Positions 1 through 5,680 of a stretch of DNA of 7,494 nucleotides are shown here, in pieces (the first letter of the stretch is position 1; the number at the start of each line of letters is the position of its first letter). The notes beneath the pieces were generated by a model. That model saw only the letters and a list, made by a program, of their open reading frames with translations. It was not told the DNA's origin and did not search any database. Origin of the DNA: an uncultured Prevotellaceae bacterium (GTDB taxonomy: Bacteria; Bacteroidota; Bacteroidia; Bacteroidales; Bacteroidaceae); contig CATXZX010000079.1 in the NCBI GenBank assembly GCA_958404085.1, forward strand, positions 1 to 7,494, written 5' to 3'. A program made the position numbers and the translations under genes.

Positions 1-147
1 GTAGCAAAATTAGATGCCGGTATGAAAAATTCCATGATGGATTATATTATATCATCTGTCGCTGAAACTCCCTTGATGGATGTATTCCATTATCGTGAGG
101 CAATACCAGATTTTGCGGTTAAGAGCGTGACGGAGCAACAATCTTGA
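1..147 (+). CDS. DUF4494 domain protein, C-terminal fragment
   Basis: The window opens inside this gene; 48 codons remain before TGA at 145-147. The remnant contains an AGMKNSMMDYIISSVAET stretch followed by LMDVFHY. As I recall the family, this resembles the C-terminal part of DUF4494 proteins, short soluble Bacteroidetes proteins of unknown function that carry a similar 'GM..TM.DY.I.SV.ET..MDVF' segment. The last 13 or so residues are polar and look like a variable tail. The yggS gene starts 21 bp downstream on the same strand with no terminator between, so the two are probably co-transcribed. The assignment rests on remembered family resemblance over a short fragment; the frame itself is clear because it is open to the window edge and ends just before yggS. 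Confidence 0.65.
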   Translation, partial: VAKLDAGMKNSMMDYIISSVAETPLMDVFHYREAIPDFAVKSVTEQQS

Positions 148-168
148 TGACGTAGCAATATTGAAAGT

Positions 169-834
169 ATGATACAGGAACAAATCGAGTTGATTCGGTC
201 CGAATTGCCTGAAGATGTGACATTGGTGGCTGTATCGAAGTTTCATCCGCAGAATGCGTTGCAGGAGGCTTACGATTGTGGACAACGTATTTTCGGTGAA
301 AGCCATGTCCAGGAACTTCAAGTCAAGCAGAGTGTGCTGCCTGATGACATTGAATGGCACTTCATAGGCCATTTACAGACAAATAAAGTAAAATACATTG
401 CTCCATACATTTCGTTGATTCACGCTGTCGATACGTATAAGTTGCTGGAAGAAATAAATAGGCAAGGCAAAAAGAACGGACGTATCATCCCATGCCTTTT
501 ACAGCTGCATGTGGCGCAGGAAGAGACAAAATTCGGATTTTTTCCCGATGAATGTCTTGACATGTTGGACTGTGGAGCATGGCAAGCATTGGATTATGTT
601 CGGATTCGCGGCATTATGTGTATGGCATCCAATGTAGACGATAACCGGCGCATTCATAAGGAATTTAAAACGGCGTACGATTTTTATGAACATGTGAAGA
701 ATACGTATTTTGCTTCATCTCCGGCCTTTTCCATTCGTTCGTGGGGAATGAGCGACGATTATAAGATTGCTGTTCAGGAAGGCAGCAATATGGTACGCGT
801 CGGCAGTCGTATTTTCGGAAAACGCCAGTATTGA
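169..834 (+). CDS. yggS: YggS/PLPBP family pyridoxal-phosphate homeostasis protein
   Basis: A 221-residue cytosolic single-domain PLP-binding protein with the alanine-racemase N-terminal-like TIM-barrel fold. The family has no established enzymatic reaction; it binds PLP and keeps vitamin B6 and amino/keto-acid pools balanced. The expected PLP Schiff-base lysine is K24 in the LVAVSK motif. Other family signatures are FGESHVQEL (42-50), WHFIGHLQTNK (63-73), ETKFGF (119-124), GIMCMAS (148-154), GMSDDY (193-198) and the phosphate-binding GSNMVRVGSRIFG (205-217). The family norm FGEN is FGES here, which I recall as usual for Bacteroidales. The length is slightly shorter than E. coli YggS (about 234). 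ATG 169 places K24 at the usual distance from the N-terminus. It follows the DUF4494 gene by 21 bp; no clear terminator is visible before the next promoter at 878. Confidence 0.95.
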   Translation: MIQEQIELIRSELPEDVTLVAVSKFHPQNALQEAYDCGQRIFGESHVQELQVKQSVLPDDIEWHFIGHLQTNKVKYIAPYISLIHAVDTYKLLEEINRQGKKNGRIIPCLLQLHVAQEETKFGFFPDECLDMLDCGAWQALDYVRIRGIMCMASNVDDNRRIHKEFKTAYDFYEHVKNTYFASSPAFSIRSWGMSDDYKIAVQEGSNMVRVGSRIFGKRQY

Positions 835-877
835 CAAATATTCTGTCTCAAAAATTTTTTAAAAGGCTTTTTATCCG

Positions 878-885
878 TATATTTG
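878..885 (+). promoter_or_regulatory. Bacteroides-type -7 promoter box for the acyl-CoA synthetase gene
   Basis: TATATTTG matches the TAnnTTTG -7 consensus recognised by the Bacteroidetes primary sigma factor. It ends 24 bases before ATG 910, implying a short 5' leader. I see no convincing TTTG -33 element at the usual distance. The box includes the TTG at 883 that would be an upstream alternative start, which argues against that start. The pattern is degenerate: TATTTTTG also occurs inside genes, for example at 1623-1630 and 4143-4150, so position is the main support. Confidence 0.6.
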
Positions 886-909
886 CACATTAATAAAAGA
901 AATGTGCAA

Positions 910-2583
910 ATGAACGAAATAAAAAGTTTTATAGAACGTATAGAGCAGAGTATTAGAGATAATTGGGATTTGGATGCTCTTACTGATTATGAGGGAAGCA
1001 CGTTGCAATATAAAGACGTAGCCCGAAAAATTGAGAAACTGCATATTTTATTCGAAAATGCCGGCGTTCAGAAAGGTGATAAGATTGCTATGTGCGGGCG
1101 CAACAGCAGTAATTGGGCTGTGGCATTTTTATCGACTTTAACCTACGGTGCTGTGGCAGTACCTATTCTACATGAATTCAAGGCGGAGCAGGTTCATAAT
1201 ATTGTCAATCACTCGGAAGCTAAACTATTGTTTGTCGGTGACCAGACGTGGCCTGCATTGGATGCCGATGCTATGCCGGATTTGGAAGGTATCATTTCGA
1301 TACCCGACTATTCGTTATTGGTGTGTCGTACGGAAACTTTATTTAATGCCCGTGAACACTTGAACGAGTTTTTCGGAAAACGTTATCCGAAAAATTTCCG
1401 TAGACAACACGTTTCGTACCATCGTGATAGTCCGGAAGAACTGGCCATGATCAATTATACGTCGGGAACTACAAGTTTTTCGAAAGGCGTGATGATTCCT
1501 TATAGAGCTTTGTGGTCGAATCTGGATTTTGCCGATGGGGCACTGGGACCTGAAATAAAGAAAGGAGATCATGTAATCTCCATACTTCCGATGGCCCATA
1601 TGTATGGCATGGCTTTTGAATTTATTTTTGAGTTTGCATCAGGATGCCATATTTTCTTTTTAACACGTATTCCGAGCCCTAAAATTATTTTCCAAGCCTT
1701 TACCCGGATTAAGCCCAGTATTGTGATCTCGGTTCCCCTGATTATTGAAAAGATTGTCCGCAAATCTGTTTTTACGAAATTACAGACCCCGGGAATGAAG
1801 ATGCTTTTGAAATTCCCAGTCATCAACCAAAAAATACGTAAAAAGATATGTGACCAACTGGTCCAGGCCTTCGGCGGCCATTTCTACGAAATAATCATTG
1901 GCGGTGCTGCCATAAGCCGCGATGTCGAATCTTTTCTCCACCAGATCGGATTTAATTTTACGGTCGGTTATGGAGCGACCGAATGTGCCCCCATCATATC
2001 CTACGTAGGTTGGAAAGATTTCCGCCCTACATCGTGTGGCAAGGCTGCACCGCGGATGGAAATTAAAATAAACAGCGCGGATCCCGAACACGTGGTAGGC
2101 GAGATTCTGTGTAGGGGGGCAAATGTCATGCTTGGATATTACAAGAATCCCGAAGCGACAGCCGAGGTCCTGGATGCTGAAGGATGGTATCATACAGGAG
2201 ATTTGGGCGTTATGGATTCCGATGGTTACCTCTATATAAAAGGACGCAGCAAGAACATGCTGTTGGGCGCATCCGGACAAAATATCTATCCGGAAGAAAT
2301 AGAGGACAAACTGAACAATATGCCGTTTGTCAGTGAAAGTATTGTTATCCAGAAAGGTGAGCGACTGTACGGCCTTGTTTATCCCGATTATGATGAAATC
2401 CATTCGCTTGGACTTGCAGACGAGGATCTTCCAGAGGTCATGGAACATAACCGGCAAGAGCTTAATACGTTGATACCGTCTTATTCGCACCTTGCTGGTA
2501 TAAAAATCTATACGGAAGAGTTCGAAAAAACACCTAAACGCAGTATTAAGCGTTATTTATATATGAACGCGGACATCGATTAA
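910..2583 (+). CDS. AMP-dependent long-chain fatty acid-CoA ligase (ANL superfamily)
   Basis: A 557-residue adenylate-forming enzyme, probably converting a free fatty acid, ATP and CoA into acyl-CoA, AMP and PPi. Core motifs appear in order: the A3 phosphate loop YTSGTTSFSKG (183-193, with K192), the A5 motif YGATE (354-358), the A7 motif YHTGDLG with ribose-binding D431 (427-433), the hinge GRSKNMLLGASGQNIYPEEIE (445-465, R446), and the C-terminal TPKRSIKR segment (541-548) where K547 is the likely catalytic lysine. No signal peptide is visible; it is probably cytosolic or peripheral to the membrane. The Q-N-I-Y-P-E-E-I hinge and 557-residue length suit FadD/FACS-type ligases better than NRPS domains, though acyl chain length cannot be read from the sequence. 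The frame extends upstream to TTG 883, but that codon is part of the -7 box, so ATG 910 is chosen. It appears monocistronic. Confidence 0.88.
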   Translation: MNEIKSFIERIEQSIRDNWDLDALTDYEGSTLQYKDVARKIEKLHILFENAGVQKGDKIAMCGRNSSNWAVAFLSTLTYGAVAVPILHEFKAEQVHNIVNHSEAKLLFVGDQTWPALDADAMPDLEGIISIPDYSLLVCRTETLFNAREHLNEFFGKRYPKNFRRQHVSYHRDSPEELAMINYTSGTTSFSKGVMIPYRALWSNLDFADGALGPEIKKGDHVISILPMAHMYGMAFEFIFEFASGCHIFFLTRIPSPKIIFQAFTRIKPSIVISVPLIIEKIVRKSVFTKLQTPGMKMLLKFPVINQKIRKKICDQLVQAFGGHFYEIIIGGAAISRDVESFLHQIGFNFTVGYGATECAPIISYVGWKDFRPTSCGKAAPRMEIKINSADPEHVVGEILCRGANVMLGYYKNPEATAEVLDAEGWYHTGDLGVMDSDGYLYIKGRSKNMLLGASGQNIYPEEIEDKLNNMPFVSESIVIQKGERLYGLVYPDYDEIHSLGLADEDLPEVMEHNRQELNTLIPSYSHLAGIKIYTEEFEKTPKRSIKRYLYMNADID

Positions 2584-2636
2584 CACAATTCGTTGTCAAC
2601 GAAATCTCAATGAAACAAGTTAAGCTATCCGGTACG

Positions 2637-2674
2637 CTAAAGGTATGTGATTTTAATAATTCATATACCTTTAG
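2637..2674 (+). terminator. Long AT-rich hairpin between convergent genes
   Basis: A 14-bp stem, CTAAAGGTATGTGA (2637-2650) against TCATATACCTTTAG (2661-2674), encloses a 10-base AT loop. It lies 53 bases after the ligase stop and overlaps the stop codon of the convergent lipoprotein gene (TAA, 2673-2671). In the plus-strand RNA every position pairs, with one G-U wobble; in the minus-strand RNA the same position becomes an A-C mismatch, so the structure favours the ligase transcript. There is no downstream T-run, so it may be a 3'-end-stabilising or termination structure rather than a textbook intrinsic terminator. Confidence 0.55.
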
Positions 2675-3417
2675 TGGTTGAGGCAGTTTAAAGACCTTTT
2701 AGATGGCGAAAGAGAACGAGGCGTATTTTTAATGCGTAACATGTTTAATCGTGCTGTACGTACGTAATTATGCACAAATGGGTGCATAATAAATTTTTTA
2801 GGTGCATTCTCGATAATTTGACGAATTTGTTCCGTCATGATGGGATAACGGTACCGGCTGCATATAAGCATAAAAACTTCAGGGCCTAATATGTTATCGT
2901 AATTCTCTGAGATAAATGCTGTTTCCAATCGTTCGATTTTCTGCTCACACTTTTGGCTTTCCCGTCTGATCTTTTCCCGTCTTTTTGCATTATATTCTCC
3001 ATTCATAATGTAACGGACTTCCTTATTGGAGAGTTCCAATAAGTCGTTGTCCAATTGACTTTTTTTCTCAATAAAACGATATAATCTTTCATTCAAAGAA
3101 CCTCCCAGAACCTGCTGGCTCCCTGAGTTTATCCGTATCGTCAGATTTCCATTTTCCAAGACCAATGGCATTACGCTTTCATTATCCATATATAGTTCTG
3201 CCATTACGATGGAATCCATCATTCCCATGAAATTGAATTGTCCGTGTACTACTTCACAAGAATCAAGATTGCGTATGTTATTATTTGATTGTATTTTCAG
3301 GTAAAGCATACGGCCGTCAAGCATTGGTACAGAAGTGTTACCAGCTATGCGGTATTGGTCTGAACAAGAACACAGCAATAGAGTAGAAAATATAATAATA
3401 TAAAAGTGTCTCATCAT
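2671..3417 (-). CDS. DUF4369 domain lipoprotein
   Basis: A 248-residue protein with a lipoprotein signal peptide: MMRH, a hydrophobic stretch (5-15), and a lipobox LCSC in which C18 would be lipidated, followed by Ser-Asp. The mature N-terminal half (about 22-110) looks like DUF4369, a beta-rich domain common in Bacteroidetes lipoproteins and often found N-terminal to thioredoxin-like domains: YRIAGNTS, GRMLYLKI, LDSCEVVHGQF, MPLVLENGNLTI. From about 110 to 170 the sequence is highly charged and likely helical or coiled-coil (KKSQLDND, KRREKIRRES). No thioredoxin CxxC motif follows, so this is a stand-alone DUF4369 protein of unknown function, probably cell-envelope anchored. The frame is open back to TTG 3507, but the -7 box at 3459-3452 makes ATG 3417 (or the adjacent ATG 3414) the credible start; ATG 3447 would lie almost at the transcription start. 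The basic tail ends inside the shared hairpin. Confidence 0.8.
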   Translation of the reverse strand: MMRHFYIIIFSTLLLCSCSDQYRIAGNTSVPMLDGRMLYLKIQSNNNIRNLDSCEVVHGQFNFMGMMDSIVMAELYMDNESVMPLVLENGNLTIRINSGSQQVLGGSLNERLYRFIEKKSQLDNDLLELSNKEVRYIMNGEYNAKRREKIRRESQKCEQKIERLETAFISENYDNILGPEVFMLICSRYRYPIMTEQIRQIIENAPKKFIMHPFVHNYVRTARLNMLRIKNTPRSLSPSKRSLNCLNH

Positions 3418-3451
3418 TACAATTGATCTTGATTTTGTCAACTTCATATTG

Positions 3452-3459
3452 CAAATATA
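3452..3459 (-). promoter_or_regulatory. -7 promoter box for the DUF4369 lipoprotein gene
   Basis: Read on the minus strand this is TATATTTG followed by CA, a full match to TAnnTTTG, ending 34 bases before ATG 3417. A TTTG lies further upstream (3477-3474), but the 14-base spacing is shorter than usual for a -33 element. The box helps fix the start codon of the gene. Confidence 0.55.
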
Positions 3460-3592
3460 CAACTCACCGCATGACAAAAGAAATATTTTAAGCAGTGATA
3501 GCGCCAATTATAATTATTTAAATATATGGCAATGAGCGGCCTCCGGCAGAAGCAAGCAAAGTCCCCGGGTAAAAGGAGATACAGTTGGACAG

Positions 3593-3611
3593 AAAAATAC
3601 TCGGAAGTATT
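3593..3611 (-). terminator. Weak intrinsic terminator after the four-TM protein gene
   Basis: On the minus strand AATACT-TCCG-AGTATT forms a 6-bp stem with a four-base loop, and the right arm runs directly into a T-run (TTTTT, 3597-3593). It begins 23 bases after the TAG stop at 3634. The stem is short and AT-rich, so efficiency is uncertain, but orientation, position and T-run fit termination of the divIC-like/four-TM transcript. Confidence 0.5.
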
Positions 3612-3633
3612 CGTAATTCTCTTGATATCGGGA

Positions 3634-4011
3634 CTATTTAGATGATTCTTTCTTTATTTCACTCGCTATACGGAAAGATGTGTACAATTGTAGCCATGCC
3701 GCAATGGTCAAACATACGATCCATTCGTTTCGTTGGGCAAAGCCTTGATGCCAGATATTCATGAACATCGGAATGGTTGTCAGCAATAAAAGTATGGAAC
3801 CGAATAGTTGTTGGCGACGTAATCGTATGATAGCGATATTTGAACCTTCATAACGTGCCAGCATTTGCATGGACGAGAATCCAACAGCTCCCACTCCGTA
3901 TATATAGGGTGCAAGCGGTTGCCAAGAAGTAATCATAAGTACTACTCCGATTAATATCAGAATGGCTCCTGTCTGGAAAATCAGAATTTGTTTGTTATTC
4001 AGTTTCTTCAT
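3634..4011 (-). CDS. Small four-TM membrane protein of unknown function, linked to divIC-like gene
   Basis: A 125-residue hydrophobic protein. Four membrane segments are visible at about 9-28, 33-52, 69-87 and 95-113, with a short basic N-terminus (MKKLNNK), a basic central loop containing IIRLRRQQ (61-68) and a charged tail (SEIKKESSK). By the positive-inside pattern, both termini and the central loop probably face the cytoplasm. I do not recognise a catalytic motif or named domain; I recall similar small membrane proteins next to septum formation initiator genes in Bacteroidales but cannot name a family. ATG 4011 lies 17 bp inside the end of the upstream divIC-like gene in another frame, which points to translational coupling. 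Expression therefore probably follows the division gene, suggesting but not proving a cell-envelope or division-related role. Confidence 0.8.
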   Translation of the reverse strand: MKKLNNKQILIFQTGAILILIGVVLMITSWQPLAPYIYGVGAVGFSSMQMLARYEGSNIAIIRLRRQQLFGSILLLLTTIPMFMNIWHQGFAQRNEWIVCLTIAAWLQLYTSFRIASEIKKESSK

Positions 4012-4306
4012 CTTTCTCTATTACGTAGATGTCTTCGTCGGCCATTTTCATAAAATAACGTTCCCGGGCAATCCTGACAATTGCATGTGGATTGCTTTCC
4101 TGCTCTTCTAACTTCTTTGTGTCTGCAGCAAACATATCACTGTATTTTTGGATTTCGGCATGCAGGGTTCTGAGTTCCTGCTGTTGCTTATGCCGATGCC
4201 AAAAGCTGTTTTCGTCTAAGAAACCGATGGTGACAGCAAATGCAAGGAATACAATACCGTATTTATGTTTGCTGATATAGGTCAAAGCCCCGCGTAATTT
4301 TTTCAT
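3995..4306 (-). CDS. Septum formation initiator family protein (FtsB/DivIC-like)
   Basis: A 103-residue bitopic membrane protein with the FtsB/DivIC layout: a short basic cytoplasmic N-terminus (MKKLRGALTYISKHKYG), one membrane helix (about 16-30), a coiled coil facing the periplasm (about 37-70, QQQELRTLHAEIQKY onward), then the conserved end AIVRIARERYFMKMADEDIYVI (75-96) and an acidic tail. In other bacteria such proteins form a complex with FtsL and FtsQ/DivIB that recruits and activates septal peptidoglycan synthesis. The length is typical. Start ATG 4306 lies 22 bases downstream of a -7 box. The gene overlaps the next gene, a four-TM protein, by 17 bp. Whether it corresponds functionally to FtsB or DivIC cannot be decided from the sequence, so no symbol is given. 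Confidence 0.88.
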   Translation of the reverse strand: MKKLRGALTYISKHKYGIVFLAFAVTIGFLDENSFWHRHKQQQELRTLHAEIQKYSDMFAADTKKLEEQESNPHAIVRIARERYFMKMADEDIYVIEKDEETE

Positions 4307-4328
4307 ATAAAACCGATGTGTCAGGATG

Positions 4329-4336
4329 CAAAGATA
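4329..4336 (-). promoter_or_regulatory. -7 promoter box for the divIC-like/four-TM unit
   Basis: On the minus strand the sequence is TATCTTTG followed by CA, matching TAnnTTTG, 22 bases before ATG 4306. No clear -33 element is seen. It lies in the 95-bp gap after the Nramp stop and suggests that the division unit is transcribed independently of the transporter gene, although no strong terminator separates them. Confidence 0.55.
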
Positions 4337-4401
4337 GGAATTAAATATGGAAATCGGTCGGCACTTATTTTAAAAGCTGTAAATATGTATTACTCTATAG
4401 T

Positions 4402-5655
4402 TCAAAGAAGTGAAATGAGTAAGGATATATTCAATACGGTTACCATGAATCCAAGCAACAGTAGCAGTAGGGTGGTCGAACGTGAATTAGCGTATTTCCC
4501 CATTACTTTTTTGTTGGAAGTAAGATAGACTTGTGTAAAAACAGTAATTGGCAGCTGTATACTGAGTAACATTTGTGAAAAAATCAATCCTTTAAACGGA
4601 TTGTCGATTAGAAAGATAATAAGGAGAGCCGGTATGAATGAAAGAATGACCCCCACCTTTGAATGCAGGTCTTTGGGATTATATGCTTCTTTATAGAACC
4701 CTGCAAAAATAGATGCTCCGGCTATTCCGGATGTGATAGTAGAGGAAACACCGGCAAGTAATAGGGCTATGGCGAAAATAACACCGGCATTGTTACCTAC
4801 CAAGGGTACTAATAAATGTTGTGCTTGATCGAGTTCGCTTACAGTAATCTTTTTTTGGAAAAAAGTAGATGCTGCTAAGATGATCATTGCCGAATTGATA
4901 GCCCATCCTATGACCATAGATAAAAGCGTATCGTAGAATTCGTATTTTAATTGTTTCTTAATGACCGATTCGTCTTCTAAATTCCATTCGCGGCTTTGGA
5001 TCACTTCCGAATGTAAGAATAAGTTGTGCGGCATGACGACAGCGCCAAGTACGCTTGTGATAACCAGCATGGAATTTTCAGGGAAAGAAGGTTTTATCCA
5101 TCCTTGGACAGCTTCATTCCAGCTTACATCGACCAGCGTTAACTCATATAAAAATGATAGTCCGATAATGGAAACGAATAGAATGATTTGCCGTTCAATC
5201 TTGTTGTATGTATTGCTGAATAACATGATCAGGCAGGCTGTTGTAACAATTACGGCACCGGTTTTTATGGGAATACTGAACAACATACGTAGGGCAATGG
5301 CTCCACCCAATATTTCCGCAAGCGAGGTTGATATGCTAGCCAGCATGGCTGAGCATAAAATCGGTCGGCTAAGTACGCGCGGCATGTATTTATTGGTCGC
5401 TTCTGACAAACAAAGTCCTGTAACAATACCAAGATGTGCTACGTTATGTTGAATTATAATCAGCATTATGGAAGAAAAGGTAACTACCCACAACAAAGCA
5501 TACCCAAACTCGGAACCGGCTGCCAGATTTGTTGCCCAATTGCCGGGATCAATAAAACCGACTGTCACCAATAGTCCCGGACCGATGTATTTAAGCAGGT
5601 CTAATCCTCCAGAACGAGGGGAATGGTTGATTTTGAGTTTTTCTAATAAATTCAT
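4402..5655 (-). CDS. mntH: Nramp-family divalent metal (Mn2+/Fe2+) transporter
   Basis: A 417-residue inner-membrane protein (numbering from ATG 5655) with about eleven membrane helices; Nramp proteins import Mn2+ or Fe2+ coupled to protons. The TM1 metal-binding motif is intact, DPGNW (D36, N39), followed by ATNLAAGSEFGYALLWVV. The TM6 motif is AVVMPHNLFLHS, with A205, M208 and H210 at the usual metal-site and proton-path positions and a conserved Arg (R222) twelve residues after the His. HLGIVTG (75-81) is another family signature. In TM3, STSLAE retains the Glu (E114), but the site where many members have Asp (TDLAE) is Ser (S111). The frame is open to TTG 5661, but ATG 5655 is the better start. 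The gene follows the histidine kinase by 25 bp on the same strand with an A-rich gap and no promoter box, so co-transcription is likely. Mn versus Fe preference is not readable. Confidence 0.92.
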   Translation of the reverse strand: MNLLEKLKINHSPRSGGLDLLKYIGPGLLVTVGFIDPGNWATNLAAGSEFGYALLWVVTFSSIMLIIIQHNVAHLGIVTGLCLSEATNKYMPRVLSRPILCSAMLASISTSLAEILGGAIALRMLFSIPIKTGAVIVTTACLIMLFSNTYNKIERQIILFVSIIGLSFLYELTLVDVSWNEAVQGWIKPSFPENSMLVITSVLGAVVMPHNLFLHSEVIQSREWNLEDESVIKKQLKYEFYDTLLSMVIGWAINSAMIILAASTFFQKKITVSELDQAQHLLVPLVGNNAGVIFAIALLLAGVSSTITSGIAGASIFAGFYKEAYNPKDLHSKVGVILSFIPALLIIFLIDNPFKGLIFSQMLLSIQLPITVFTQVYLTSNKKVMGKYANSRSTTLLLLLLGFMVTVLNISLLISLL

Positions 5656-5680
5656 ATTCAATCTTTTTTTGTTTAGATTC

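Larger units (their letters stand above)
3418..3633. other. 216-bp intergenic region, no established gene
   Basis: This is the largest gap in the window. Its lipoprotein-proximal end holds the -7 box (3452-3459); 3480-3527 is very AT-rich; 3535-3570 is noticeably GC-richer; and 3593-3611 holds a small terminator hairpin for the minus-strand gene ending at 3634. A 6-base inverted repeat, AGTCCC (3560-3565) and GGGACT (3630-3635), brackets the latter part. A 39-codon plus-strand frame (3526-3645) crosses the region and is discussed as a finding; I do not call it as a gene. No tRNA or known riboswitch is recognisable. Confidence 0.6.

Noticed and set aside
835..877. Possible terminator after yggS in an A/T-run region
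   Set aside because: AAAATTTTTTAAAAGGCTTTTT is only low-complexity A/T with a trivial AAAA-GGC-TTTT fold; there is no credible GC-containing stem.
1780..2490. 236-codon minus-strand open frame inside the acyl-CoA synthetase gene
   Set aside because: It lies entirely opposite conserved ligase motifs (A5, A7, hinge); the translation is rich in Cys, His and Arg, typical of a shadow frame.
3418..3507. N-terminal extension of the lipoprotein to TTG 3507
   Set aside because: It would place residues before the signal peptide and run across the TATATTTG promoter box; the lipoprotein signal starts properly at 3417.
3535..3570. GC-richer patch considered as a tRNA or mobile-element remnant
   Set aside because: No cloverleaf arms, no T-arm consensus, no terminal inverted repeats or target duplications are visible.
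4316..4401. Search for an intrinsic terminator after the Nramp gene
   Set aside because: Only a TTTTAAAA palindrome is present, with no stem of adequate length, so no terminator is called.
4961..5452. 163-codon plus-strand open frame inside the Nramp gene
   Set aside because: It is antisense to a well-supported membrane protein gene; its translation has no recognisable family features and has no promoter or start context.
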